From Sphingomonas sanxanigenens DSM 19645 = NX02 (GTDB lineage Bacteria > Pseudomonadota > Alphaproteobacteria > Sphingomonadales > Sphingomonadaceae), in NCBI RefSeq assembly GCF_000512205.2, contig NZ_CP006644.1:1978520-2042519 (forward strand): a stretch of DNA of 64,000 bases. The letters run 5' to 3'. The first letter of the stretch is position 1; each line of letters opens with the position of its first letter. This document shows, piece by piece, positions 7,757-16,821 of this stretch. The position numbers and the translations under genes were made by a program. The notes beneath the pieces are model-generated. The model saw only the letters and a program-made list of their open reading frames with translations, did not search any database and was not told where the DNA came from.

Positions 7757-9127
7757 ATGGATTTGCGACGCCGGTTTTTGATTGCACTGCTCACGGCTAC
7801 GTCCTCGACGGCTGCATTCGCTCAATCGATCGGTTCCATTCCATTGGATTATCGTGAAGCGCAGGCAATACTGCTGGAAAAGTCGGACGCCATCCAAGGC
7901 TCCGATGCTGATGTCCGAAGCAAGGAGGCCCAGGCGGGATCGACGCGGACGCTGGGACGGCCGACCGTCGAGTTTGAAGGACAGATGGTCCGCTACCAGA
8001 AGTCGCTTTATCTTCCCCTCGGGCCTCTGGCGGATGTGGCGCAGGATTATGCCATCAGCGATCCGTTGCGGTTTGAGATAGAGCGTACCAGTACGAGACC
8101 CATCGTGACTGCCACGCTTCCGCTCTATTCGGGCGGCCAGATTTCGGCCGCGCAATCTGGTTCCGTCGCTCAGCTTGGCCAGTCTCGCGCGGAGCGGCAA
8201 ATCGTCATTGATAACGCCTTACTGCAGATGACCCAACTGTATTTCGGGCAGCAACTGCTCACCAGAGTAAGGGACGTTCGTCGCGATGTGCTCGGTGGGC
8301 TGGAGCGCCATGTCTCAGACGCGATCAAACTCGAACAGGCGGGTTTCATCAGCCGCGCGCAGCGCCTGCAGGCTGAGGTGGCCCGTGACGACGCGGCCAG
8401 GGAATTTGAAAAGGCCCAGGCCGATCTCGAAAGCGCCGATGCGACGCTGTCCGGTTTGCTTCGATCCTCTTCACCGGTCGTTCCTGCGACGCCGATTTTT
8501 GTAATCACCCGCCCGCTGGATCCTCTGGACGACTTTCTGGACGCGGCTCGCCGCGCGCATCCCCAACTGGAGCGCCTGGAGGCGATGGAACAGCTCGCGC
8601 AAGCGGGGGTGACGAACCAGCGCTCGAAACTTCGACCGACCGTCTACGGCTTTGCGCAGTATAATTTCGACCGACGCGACACCTTGCTGACCGATCCGGA
8701 CTGGACCGTTGGTGTAGGTCTTCGCTACACGATCTTTTCAGGCGCCGGTCGCTCCCAGGCCGTGCAGGCAGCCCGAGAGACGGTCTCGCAGGCTCAGGCT
8801 GGTCAGCGGGAGGCACGCACCCAGATCGAAATCGGCGTCACCCGCTCATGGAACGAGACAGAAGCTGCGCGTCGGCGCTTCCTGATGACGGATAGCGCTA
8901 TCGCTTCCGCGCAGGAGAATCTTCGCGTGCAGGCGGTGGGATATCAGCAGCAGCAGACGACCTCGCTTGACGTGATCGATGCGCAACTCGGCTTGGGCCG
9001 TGCCAGGGTCCAACGCGCCCAGGCAGCGCATGATTTTGTGATTGCCCTGGCCCAGCTCCTCCATGTCAGCGGAGAAATCGACAAGATGCCCGAATATATC
9101 GAACGGGGCGAAAGGATCGCGCCATGA
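7757..9127 (+). CDS. TolC-family outer membrane efflux protein
   Basis: 456 residues. A signal peptide spans about residues 1-22 (FLIALLTATSSTAAFAQ). Two OEP repeats follow, with long helical segments such as LIHRLQAEVARDDAAREFEKAQADL-like and LDVIDAQLGLGRARVQRAQAAHDFVIALAQLL, typical of TolC channels. It would form the outer-membrane exit duct of a tripartite exporter with the next three genes. Its stop overlaps the start of the membrane fusion gene. Confidence 0.9.
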   Translation: MDLRRRFLIALLTATSSTAAFAQSIGSIPLDYREAQAILLEKSDAIQGSDADVRSKEAQAGSTRTLGRPTVEFEGQMVRYQKSLYLPLGPLADVAQDYAISDPLRFEIERTSTRPIVTATLPLYSGGQISAAQSGSVAQLGQSRAERQIVIDNALLQMTQLYFGQQLLTRVRDVRRDVLGGLERHVSDAIKLEQAGFISRAQRLQAEVARDDAAREFEKAQADLESADATLSGLLRSSSPVVPATPIFVITRPLDPLDDFLDAARRAHPQLERLEAMEQLAQAGVTNQRSKLRPTVYGFAQYNFDRRDTLLTDPDWTVGVGLRYTIFSGAGRSQAVQAARETVSQAQAGQREARTQIEIGVTRSWNETEAARRRFLMTDSAIASAQENLRVQAVGYQQQQTTSLDVIDAQLGLGRARVQRAQAAHDFVIALAQLLHVSGEIDKMPEYIERGERIAP

Positions 9128-10161
9128 CAGCTGCCCAGGGGGAACCAGCTGCGACCAACGAGGCTGAGGAAATGCGCCCGCCTGTACTTGGTCGGAAGTG
9201 GCTGCCGGTCGTAGCGCTTCTCGTGATAGCCTTTCTCGCTCTGGGCTTGTGGCTCAGCTACCGCCCCGTGCCCGATCAACTCCAGGGCATGGTGGATGCC
9301 CGGGAACTGCGGGTAACCAGCAAGGTGACCGGCCGGATCGCCGCCTTCCATGTGGAAGAAGGGCAGAGGGTTCGGGCAGGACAATTGCTCTATACGCTCG
9401 ACAGCCCTGAAGTCGCCGCGCGCTCCGAGCAGGCCGGCGGTGCCTTGGCGGCGGCGCAAGCGACCGCTGACAAGGCCGACGAGGGCGCGCGACCAGAAGA
9501 CATCCAGGCAGCACAGGCCCAGTGGCGCCGCGCGCAAGCAGCCGCGGATCTCGCTCAAACCACCTATGCGCGCACGCAGCAGATGTTCGAGCAGGGCGTG
9601 ATCGCCGGCCAGAAGCGAGACGAGAGCCATGCGAACGCAGTTGCTTCAACCGAAGCAGCCCGCGCGGCGCGCGCACAATATGACCTCGCGCTCGCCGGCA
9701 CCCGACGGCAGGACCGACAGGCGGCCGGGGGCCAGGTGCAACAGGCGCGCGGCGCCGTTGCTGAGGTCGAGGCGGCAAAACGGGAAACACGCGTGAGTGC
9801 GCCGTCGGAAGGCGAAATCGGACGACGACTTGCCCAGGTTGGTGAGCTGGTTCCGCAGGGCTTTCCGGTCTTCGTCCTTACTGACATCCAGAACCCATGG
9901 GTCACTCTCACTTTGCGTGAAGATCAGTTCAACGCCATCCGGCGAGGTAAGACGTTGACCGGGCGGATACCCGCATTGGGTGACCGTACGGCGCAGTTCC
10001 GCATCTCCTTCATCGCGCCGGCAGGTGATTTTGCGACCTGGCGCGCGACCCGGCAATCAACCGGTTTCGATGTAAAGAGTTTCGAGGTGCGCGCCATCCC
10101 CGTCACTTCGATCGACGGACTGCGTCCGGGCATGACCATATTGTTCGACTGGCCACAATGA
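9124..10161 (+). CDS. HlyD/EmrA-type membrane fusion protein
   Basis: 345 residues. One N-terminal membrane segment (about 24-42, WLPVVALLVIAFLALGLWLSY) is followed by a biotinyl-lipoyl-like half (TSKVTGRIAAFHVEEGQRVRAGQLLYTLDS), an alanine-rich coiled-coil hairpin (about 95-215), and a second lipoyl half with beta-barrel (RVSAPSEGEIGRRLAQVGELV). It bridges the inner-membrane permeases to the TolC channel. It overlaps both neighbours by 4 bp. Confidence 0.9.
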   Translation: MTAAQGEPAATNEAEEMRPPVLGRKWLPVVALLVIAFLALGLWLSYRPVPDQLQGMVDARELRVTSKVTGRIAAFHVEEGQRVRAGQLLYTLDSPEVAARSEQAGGALAAAQATADKADEGARPEDIQAAQAQWRRAQAAADLAQTTYARTQQMFEQGVIAGQKRDESHANAVASTEAARAARAQYDLALAGTRRQDRQAAGGQVQQARGAVAEVEAAKRETRVSAPSEGEIGRRLAQVGELVPQGFPVFVLTDIQNPWVTLTLREDQFNAIRRGKTLTGRIPALGDRTAQFRISFIAPAGDFATWRATRQSTGFDVKSFEVRAIPVTSIDGLRPGMTILFDWPQ

Positions 10162-11321
10162 ACGCGGCCTTTCTGGTCAGCGCCCGCCGCGAACGTGCGT
10201 TTCTGCAAGGCAGCTTCTGGGACCTCGCCCTCATCAGCTGGCTACCGTTGGCGCTGCTGGCGGCGATCGCAATCCAGATCTCGTCGGGCGTGATGCGTGA
10301 CCTGCCTGTCGCCGTGGTCGACGAAGATGGAGGCGGCATTGCGCGTGAACTCGTCCGACGGCTGGAGGTGGCTCCGGGCTTGCGTGTCGCGGCGCGTCCG
10401 GTCTCGATGCTGGAAGCAGAGCATGTGGTACGTTCCAACGCCGCTTATGCGGTCATATTGATCCCGCAGGGACTCGAGCGCGCCGTGCTGCGCGGTGAAA
10501 CGGGCCAAGTGTCGGTATTCTACAACGCCAGCTATTCGACACCATCGGGGTCGATCCTGCGCGAGGTCAGCGCCGTCGTCCAGGGACAGGCTCGCGTGCT
10601 GGCAACACAGCAGACCGCTGCAATCATCGGCCCCGCCCGGGTACGCGCGGCGCCGATCGCTGTTCAAAGCCGGATCCTCTACAATCCACAAGCCAGTTAT
10701 GAACTCCAGCTTGTCGCCCTGATTCATCCCGCCTTGCTGCATCTGCTGTTCATGATCGCGGTCGTCAGTGCGCTGGGTCGCGAACTGCGCGACGGAACAA
10801 TCGGAACATGGCTGGCGGGATCCAGGCGAGAGGCTATCGCCGCGATCGCCGGCAAGCTGGTCCCCTATCTTGCAGTGTTCATGCTTTGGGCGGCGCTTGC
10901 CACCACCTACCTCGTGGGCTTACGCGGCTGGCCCGTTGCAGGGAGCGTCGTGATGCTCATGGCGGGCTACCTCGCCATGTATCTCGCTTATGCCGGCATG
11001 GCCGTTCTGATCGTCGGGCTGACTCTGTCCATGGGGCAGGCACTGTCCATGACCGCGCTCTATGCGGGCGCTTCCTTCGCGTTCGCCGGAGCGATTTTTC
11101 CGATCGAGTCCTCTTCTGCCTTCGCACGGCTATGGAGCGCGCTTCTGCCCTATACCACGTTCGCCCGCCTCGTTGCCGAACAATGGATGATCGGCGCGCC
11201 TGTCGCCATGTCCGCTAAATTGCTCGCCATCCTGTGCGGATTTCTCGCTTTCGGCCTGTGCATCGGTTTGCCGCGGCTTCTGGCAGCCTCCAGCAATCCT
11301 GCTGTCTGGGGGCGACGATGA
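10158..11321 (+). CDS. ABC-2 type export permease (first)
   Basis: 387 residues of the ABC-2 membrane family (YhhJ/YbhS-like). It has one N-terminal helix (LALISWLPLALLAAIAIQI), a large periplasmic domain with PVAVVDEDGGGIARELVRRLE, then a cluster of C-terminal helices from about residue 190. It is expected to move a substrate across the inner membrane together with the next permease. No nucleotide-binding protein is encoded in the operon. Confidence 0.87.
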   Translation: MNAAFLVSARRERAFLQGSFWDLALISWLPLALLAAIAIQISSGVMRDLPVAVVDEDGGGIARELVRRLEVAPGLRVAARPVSMLEAEHVVRSNAAYAVILIPQGLERAVLRGETGQVSVFYNASYSTPSGSILREVSAVVQGQARVLATQQTAAIIGPARVRAAPIAVQSRILYNPQASYELQLVALIHPALLHLLFMIAVVSALGRELRDGTIGTWLAGSRREAIAAIAGKLVPYLAVFMLWAALATTYLVGLRGWPVAGSVVMLMAGYLAMYLAYAGMAVLIVGLTLSMGQALSMTALYAGASFAFAGAIFPIESSSAFARLWSALLPYTTFARLVAEQWMIGAPVAMSAKLLAILCGFLAFGLCIGLPRLLAASSNPAVWGRR

Positions 11322-12466
11322 TCGGCCGCGCCTTCCTTGGAACCCTCCGCGCGGTTTTCACCGATCGTTCGGCCTTCATGCTGATCGTCGTCTCAACGAT
11401 CCTCTATTCCTTCTTCTACCCGTCAGCATATTCTGGGGAGGTCGCCACCCGTATTCCGGTAGCTGTTGTCGATCTCGACAACAGCGGTGCGAGCCGATCG
11501 CTGGTTCACAAGCTCTCCGCCCTTCAGCAGGTCGATCTTGCCGAACGATTGTCATCCCCAATGCAGGCACAGAGCTGGCTTCAGACTCGAGGCGCCGGCG
11601 CGATCGTCATCATTCCCGAGGGTTTCGAGCGTCGCATCCTCAATGGCGCGCAGGGTATCGTTTCCATTTATGGCAACGGCGCGTATCTGCTGCGCAGCAG
11701 CACCGCCCTTGCCGGGGTCGGTTCCGCGTTGGCAGCTATCGGTGGTGAAGCTGCGGTCGATCAAGCGATGGCGCAAGGCGTGCCCGCCAATCCCGCCCTT
11801 TCCCTGGTCCAGCGTCCGCTCTTCAACACCCGCGAGGGTTACGGAAGTACCGTTTTTCCCGGTGTCGGCTTCCTCATCATCTATCAGACCTTGCTGATGG
11901 GTCTGGCCATGCTTGCAGGTACGATGCGCGATGGCGGGGGCCGGCTTCATTTCTCGGCCCATAGCCTCGTCGGTGTCGCGCTCGCTTTCTTTGTTATCGG
12001 CTGGGCAGACATCGCCTATTACGCAGGCTTCGTCTTCTGGTTTCAGGATTACCCCAGAGCTGCAGCCTCGCCCGCTACGCTGCTGGCAGCAGGCAGCCTC
12101 TTTGTCGGGGCTACCGTCGCGGCCGCGCTCGCGCTGGCCAGTTTCTTCCGGACCCGAGAGCGCCCCTTGCAGTTGCTCATGGGGACCTCTCTGGTCATCT
12201 TCTTTCTGGCCGGGCTGTCCTGGCCGGCCGAAGAGACACCTACCTGGCTCGTAATGCTTGCCCGCCTGCTGCCGACGACGCCAGGAATCCATCTGATGGT
12301 GGGCGTAAACCAGATGGGCGCCAGCCTGATCGACCAGTGGGTGGAGGTCATCAACCTCGCCATGTTGGTAATTCTGTACGGGATAGTGGCCTGGTGGCGT
12401 CTCACAGGCTTGGACGTGAGGCGACAACGTATCTTTTCGGCGCCGGTGCCGTCGGGAAGCCAATGA
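11318..12466 (+). CDS. ABC-2 type export permease (second)
   Basis: 382 residues from the ATG at 11318, which overlaps the preceding stop (ATGA). It has the same topology as its neighbour: an N-terminal helix (AFMLIVVSTILYSFFYPSAY), a periplasmic domain beginning RIPVAVVDLDNSGASRSLVHKL, and five or so C-terminal helices. The pair probably forms a heterodimeric permease, as in YbhS/YbhR systems. This is the last gene of the four-gene export operon. Confidence 0.87.
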   Translation: MIGRAFLGTLRAVFTDRSAFMLIVVSTILYSFFYPSAYSGEVATRIPVAVVDLDNSGASRSLVHKLSALQQVDLAERLSSPMQAQSWLQTRGAGAIVIIPEGFERRILNGAQGIVSIYGNGAYLLRSSTALAGVGSALAAIGGEAAVDQAMAQGVPANPALSLVQRPLFNTREGYGSTVFPGVGFLIIYQTLLMGLAMLAGTMRDGGGRLHFSAHSLVGVALAFFVIGWADIAYYAGFVFWFQDYPRAAASPATLLAAGSLFVGATVAAALALASFFRTRERPLQLLMGTSLVIFFLAGLSWPAEETPTWLVMLARLLPTTPGIHLMVGVNQMGASLIDQWVEVINLAMLVILYGIVAWWRLTGLDVRRQRIFSAPVPSGSQ

Positions 12467-12605
12467 TAATCTGTTGACTGGTCACGGGCGAGATGCGCTC
12501 GACGTGTGCCCGCGCTGCGAACCAGAAGCGGCGAGGGACGGCTGTGACGCTCACAACACGTCCAAGACCGTCTTAGTGGCTGAAGATCTATGTGTGAGGT
12601 GGAAC

Positions 12606-13013
12606 ATGCACGGCCTAAAGCTTTCGAGCGCTCTGATATGCTTGTCAATGGCGACAGCGAGCGTCGGTGCCCCGCAGGATGGGGCGGGAGGCATATGGCG
12701 TAACCCTCAGAACAGCGTGCATGTCGAAGTGCGACCTTGCGCCAATCGGATGTGTGGCACTGTCATCTGGGCCAATGAAAAGGCGATCGCTGATGCTCGG
12801 CGTGGCGGTACGCCAAATCTGATCGGGCAGCAGCTGTTCCGCGACTTCACCAAGGATCGGAACGGAATCTGGCGCGGCCGTGTTTTCGTTCCTGACATCG
12901 CCAAGACTTTTTCAGGCACTATTGTGTCAATTGATGCGAAAACGCTTCGAGGCTCCGGCTGCCTTGTAGGCCGGATCGCGTGCAAGTCACAAGACTGGAC
13001 GCGCGTGCGGTGA
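12606..13013 (+). CDS. DUF2147 family secreted protein
   Basis: 135 residues from the ATG at 12606 behind a GAGGTGGA ribosome site. A signal peptide (SSALICLSMATASVGA) is followed by the DUF2147 pattern: GIWRNPQNSVHVEVRPCANRMCGTVIWAN and a C-terminal SGTIVSIDAKTLRGSGCLVGRIACKSQDWTRV. Family members are small periplasmic beta-rich proteins of unknown function. The four cysteines could form disulfides. It follows the export operon by 139 bp and is probably transcribed separately. Confidence 0.8.
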   Translation: MHGLKLSSALICLSMATASVGAPQDGAGGIWRNPQNSVHVEVRPCANRMCGTVIWANEKAIADARRGGTPNLIGQQLFRDFTKDRNGIWRGRVFVPDIAKTFSGTIVSIDAKTLRGSGCLVGRIACKSQDWTRVR

Positions 13014-13110
13014 GCCTATGTGGGTGGAGCGGTGGCGCAGGCGCGTCAGTTGTGCACGGCTACTGAACCAAATCGGTATTTCATCTCGCCTGGTCAGCAT
13101 CGAGATAGAT

Positions 13111-13422
13111 TCATGCCTCCAACTGACCTTCCGCCGTCAGCACATTGATCGGCGCGCGCTGATATTCTGAGCTTTCGAACTCGTCCAGGCGATCGCAATG
13201 AGCGAACGCCTTTGTCTGCTCGCGCGGAATTGACAGAAACTCCAGACTGGCGCGGTCGCCTGCAAAGTCGTTCACTCCCGCCACAGGATTGAACCCCCAT
13301 TGCATAAAGGTCGCTTACCACCACGCTATGACCGAATCTGGAAAGAATCTGGACAGCGCGGTGCTTCAGCGCCGCATTAAATGAGTGGGTTCGGGATGCG
13401 CGTAAACGATCAGTACGTTCAT
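13111..13422 (-). pseudogene. NAD(P)H quinone oxidoreductase (flavodoxin fold), frameshifted remnant
   Basis: The minus strand from ATG 13422 begins MNVLIVYAHPEPT, then needs a frame change to continue SFNAALKHRAVQILSRFGHSVVVSDLYAMG. A second frame change near 13305 gives GFNPVAGVNDFAGDRASLEFLSIPREQTKAFAHCD. Joined, these pieces match the N-terminal third of KefF/NQO-type quinone reductases (FMN-binding HPEPxSFN motif). Two frameshifts and loss of the C-terminal part make it non-functional. Confidence 0.75.
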
Positions 13423-13537
13423 GATCAGGCGAGTTCTCTTTTGAAGCTCAAATGCTTCCTTCGCACATCGTGCCGTCCCAGATGAGCGGGATCATCATAG
13501 GAGGGTTGCTCTCCCAGGCTTGGAAATTGCGCGACGA

Positions 13538-14923
13538 TCACACGCCGCTTGATCGCCAGCTTCCCCTCGATAACCAGGTCAACGCCGACAAGCTGGGCAT
13601 GAACAGATATTCGCCGCCCTTCATGACGTTGAACGTCTGCACGCCATCAATGCGCTTGCGGGCCGGCGCACGGGGAATCGTGAAAAGACTATCCTCCTCA
13701 TGCAGACCTACGACCGGATCGCGCTCTTCGCCGAGATCGACGAAGTTGCCACGATTGATCCATTCCTGCTGCATGAACTCGATCGTGTCATAGGCGCGCG
13801 CGCTGATGAAGATGAAGAAGATGCCGCGATCACCCTTGGCATCATCCTCGGGCGAGACGTCCTCGGAATAGACCGGGCCAAAGGTCGAAGATCGGCGGAT
13901 GATCCGATGGATGTTGACGTCGGTCAGCAGGGTGAGCTCGGAATCACGCGGATTGAGCCGACGCATATGGCAGCCGAGCGGCACGACGCGGCCCTTGGGG
14001 TCGTCCTTGAAATTGAAGTCGTTGTTGCGCTGCGGATCGGCGCCCAGTGCCGGATCGTCATGATCCGGCGACAAGGTCAGCGGTGCACCGGAGCGCCACC
14101 TGCCGAACATCTTGGCCGCCAGAAGCTCGCGTTCCTCGGACGTCTCGCCATGTGCCTTGAGGAAAGCGTTGAAGCAGCCGACCCGGCTCTGGAACTTGCG
14201 CAGGACGACGAAGGTGCCGTTCTTTCCGAGCGCAGCAGGCTCCGGCATGCCAAGTGGCTGACCGTTCTCGCTTTCATAACCCAGGATGAACTCGCCGGCC
14301 TTGATCGGACGCTCTTCGCCGGGGATGGGATCGACGCCGCTGCCTTCGACTGCAGGTTGAGAGATGGAGTCCCTGAAACCGAACGGGTTCTTGGCATCGC
14401 CCGGCGCGCCGAAACGATGCTCTCCCAGCAACGTCACGCCGGTGCTCCGGTCGAGCTCGGCGCGTGCTGCAATCAGTGCCTTGTCCAGCGCTGCATCGTC
14501 TACGGCGTAGATGGTCAGCGCCATGTGGCAGTTACCCGGCTTGAACACCTCTTCCCAATGCTCTGGCGCGTTCGGGCCGAAATCGCGCAACTGCTCGCGT
14601 CGTGCGGCCATGCCCTGCTGGAAGGGAAGGGGAAAGGTCTTGAGCTGGGCATCGGGGACGCCGAGCGCCTTGAGGCCCTCGAAGCTCAGCGCCGCGCCGA
14701 TCCAGAAATCGAGATCCTCACTCCAATTGTCGGCGGACGCGATATGCGGCGCCAGACGACCGAGCAGATCGCGCGCGCCCTCGGCCTCATCGAAGTGGAG
14801 CATCGCATGGAGGCCGACATAAGGCTCGGGTCGGCTGCGCAGGATCAGCGCCTGGATATCGTGGAGATCGAGCGTGACGCTGTCGCGACGGAAACGCTCT
14901 CTCAGCTTTTGAAGGATAGCCAT
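13538..14923 (-). CDS. DyP-type heme peroxidase
   Basis: 461 residues of the dye-decolourising peroxidase family. The characteristic GxxD motif appears as FGFRDSISQP (Asp185, with Ser in place of the usual Gly after Asp). The proximal heme ligand lies in LGCHMRRLNPRDSE (His319), and HRIIRRSSTFG supplies the distal-side arginine region. It has no signal peptide, so it is probably cytoplasmic, and it uses hydrogen peroxide to oxidise bulky substrates. It sits last in a leftward operon with a catalase-like protein, suggesting a peroxide-handling unit. Confidence 0.9.
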   Translation of the reverse strand: MAILQKLRERFRRDSVTLDLHDIQALILRSRPEPYVGLHAMLHFDEAEGARDLLGRLAPHIASADNWSEDLDFWIGAALSFEGLKALGVPDAQLKTFPLPFQQGMAARREQLRDFGPNAPEHWEEVFKPGNCHMALTIYAVDDAALDKALIAARAELDRSTGVTLLGEHRFGAPGDAKNPFGFRDSISQPAVEGSGVDPIPGEERPIKAGEFILGYESENGQPLGMPEPAALGKNGTFVVLRKFQSRVGCFNAFLKAHGETSEERELLAAKMFGRWRSGAPLTLSPDHDDPALGADPQRNNDFNFKDDPKGRVVPLGCHMRRLNPRDSELTLLTDVNIHRIIRRSSTFGPVYSEDVSPEDDAKGDRGIFFIFISARAYDTIEFMQQEWINRGNFVDLGEERDPVVGLHEEDSLFTIPRAPARKRIDGVQTFNVMKGGEYLFMPSLSALTWLSRGSWRSSGV

Positions 14924-14926
14924 TGG

Positions 14927-15538
14927 TCAGCCCACCTTGTCGAGGAATTCGTTGACGGCGTGCTCCATGCGCTGGAGCCGGCGCACATCGACGACGGTGA
15001 CCTGCGGATTGGCGACGAACCAGCCGGCCGCCGTGATCTGGTGGTCGGCGATGAAGTCCTTGACCTTGGGACTGGCGATGCCGGGCCAGCCCTCGACCGA
15101 GGCGAAGAGCAGGTCCATCAAATCCGGGATCTTGGTGGCGAAGTCGTTGATATAGGTGTCCCAGTCGCCATCATAGGCGGTCGCGAACAGAATGCGCGTG
15201 TCGTTGTCGAAGAACACGAAGCGCATATTGTGGAGCGTGCCCACTTTCTGGGCACCGTCGAAATTGCCGTTGACCAGGCCGAAAATGCGCCGCAGCCGAT
15301 CGGCGCCGCCAGGCTTCAGTTTGGCGATGGCTGTCAGTTCCGAGACATTGCCCGACTGCGCGCCGACCCGACCGGCGGAACCCGCCGTACCCTTGAGATC
15401 AGGATTATGTTTGGTGACCATCTGCTCGAGCGCCAGTTTGGCGAGTTGCGGCGCATCGCCGGCAACTTCCTCGATCCTGCGGCGGATGGCCTGCAGGCGG
15501 GTTTCATCGATCTGAGGTGCTTCTTCGGTATCGGCCAT
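14927..15538 (-). CDS. Conserved unknown protein between peroxidase and catalase genes
   Basis: 203 residues, no signal peptide or membrane segment. The middle (LHNMRFVFFDNDTRILFATAYDGDWDTYINDFATKIPDLMDLLFASVEGWPG) is acidic and aromatic and resembles the ferredoxin-like folds seen beside or fused to DyP peroxidases, so it may be an accessory subunit. It ends 3 bp before the peroxidase start. I do not recognise a named family. Confidence 0.75.
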   Translation of the reverse strand: MADTEEAPQIDETRLQAIRRRIEEVAGDAPQLAKLALEQMVTKHNPDLKGTAGSAGRVGAQSGNVSELTAIAKLKPGGADRLRRIFGLVNGNFDGAQKVGTLHNMRFVFFDNDTRILFATAYDGDWDTYINDFATKIPDLMDLLFASVEGWPGIASPKVKDFIADHQITAAGWFVANPQVTVVDVRRLQRMEHAVNEFLDKVG

Positions 15539-15579
15539 GACAGGCCTCCTTTCTCGAAATCTGGCAGGTTTGTGCAGGC

Positions 15580-16668
15580 TCAGTCTGGAATGGCGTCGAT
15601 GCTCGTCGGCTCAACCCGCGGCTGGGCGTTCATCTCGTGGCGGTAGCGGGTGGACCGCTCATATGCGGCGATCCGCACCCGCATGATCGAGCCGAGCGGC
15701 TGATGCTCGCGGATGCCGTGCCACGGGTTGAAGGAGAGGACATCGTCGCCATAGACGCGTCGTGCGGGCGAATAGGCGTCCTGCGGCGGAATGCGCAGCG
15801 TCGCGAGCGGCTGGTGCGGCGACAGGTCATCCGGCCAGAGCACGGCCGCGTCCTCGACCGGCATCTTGTCCAGATCGGCACAGAGTTGTGCCCGGAGCTG
15901 GTACTCGGCGCCTTGCTCGCGGAAATGCTCGACCACCAGGTCTCGCATCGTGGAATCCTCGACCGTGCCGACATCCTGGCCCGTGAGCGCCCGGACATTG
16001 TCGGACAGCGGCGCCGCGCTGATCTTGGCGATGTAATCGCCGAAGCGGATCGCCGCCATCGAGTGATAGGTCTCACCCAGGAGATGATCATTGTCCCGGG
16101 CGAGGCCGCGCAGTGTCGCGCCCGGTTCCACGCCGACGGCCTCGACCGCTGCCTCGACGCCTCGCGCGACCCCGGCCATCGCACGCTGGAGGAAGGCCGG
16201 ATTCTGTGCATTCTTTTCGAGGAGCCCGATGAGCTGGCGGTACTTGCCGATCGTGCCGAAGCTCAGGACTGGAATATTCACCAGTAGAAAATCCTGATTG
16301 CGTCCAGTGTCCCCGGGCAGCAGCCGTTCGCCCTCGACGCCGAGGACCTTGATGGCCATTCCGCGCGGGGCGGGAATGGTATCGGAGTGAATGTCACCCG
16401 GCGCCGAGGAAAGGCGGATCACCACCGGATAGGTCCCGGGTCGCGCAAACAGGCCTTGGCGCAGATGCTGCTGCAATTCGGGGACGATAAGTTCGGCCTT
16501 CAGGAACCCATGGCTCTTGGCATGGGCGTCCCGTACCGCGTGCCGGTGCCGCTCGAACGCCCTGCGATTGGTCGAAGCCATGATTTCGAGAATTTCGGCG
16601 GTGAGACGATCTTCGTCATCGCCAACCATCTCCACATCAGGGGAGTAGGAAATATAGGTGTCAGCCAA
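15580..16668 (-). CDS. Catalase-family (small catalase-related) heme protein
   Basis: About 362 residues from a TTG at 16668, chosen because AAAGGAG stands 5 bp upstream; an in-frame ATG further up lacks a ribosome site. Catalase-like elements are visible: PVVIRLSSAPGDIHSDTIPAPRGMAIKVLG (heme pocket beta-barrel), NQDFLLVNIPVLSF, and a C-terminal NPWHGIREHQPLGSIMRVR segment seen in the shorter catalase-related proteins. It lacks the large C-terminal domain of classical catalases. It probably acts on peroxides, possibly lipid peroxides given the neighbouring fatty-acid operon (inference). Confidence 0.85.
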   Translation of the reverse strand: MADTYISYSPDVEMVGDDEDRLTAEILEIMASTNRRAFERHRHAVRDAHAKSHGFLKAELIVPELQQHLRQGLFARPGTYPVVIRLSSAPGDIHSDTIPAPRGMAIKVLGVEGERLLPGDTGRNQDFLLVNIPVLSFGTIGKYRQLIGLLEKNAQNPAFLQRAMAGVARGVEAAVEAVGVEPGATLRGLARDNDHLLGETYHSMAAIRFGDYIAKISAAPLSDNVRALTGQDVGTVEDSTMRDLVVEHFREQGAEYQLRAQLCADLDKMPVEDAAVLWPDDLSPHQPLATLRIPPQDAYSPARRVYGDDVLSFNPWHGIREHQPLGSIMRVRIAAYERSTRYRHEMNAQPRVEPTSIDAIPD

Positions 16669-16736
16669 GGCCACTCCTTTGCGGCAGGATTTGACGGCGG
16701 ATGAGCAATTTAGCCTCGAAATTGTCATCCAATCGG

Positions 16737-16752
16737 GATATCAGGTGATATC
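16737..16752. promoter_or_regulatory. Candidate operator between peroxidase and oleate hydratase operons
   Basis: A perfect 7-bp inverted repeat with a 2-bp spacer (GATATCA-GG-TGATATC) lies between the divergent catalase-like and TetR-led operons. It is the most obvious palindrome in the shared promoter region and suits the downstream TetR protein. Binding is inferred, not shown. Confidence 0.6.
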
Positions 16753-16821
16753 TGGTTTTCCGGTCAACGCCGATCGATGGCAAAGGTTTCAAAGGCGTGG
16801 CTGTTTTTGAGGACGAACGTC

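Noticed and set aside
13700-15646. 648-codon open frame on the plus strand
   Set aside because: It lies entirely opposite the DyP peroxidase and its neighbour, whose products have clear family motifs; the plus-strand product is a composition-driven shadow in GC-rich DNA.
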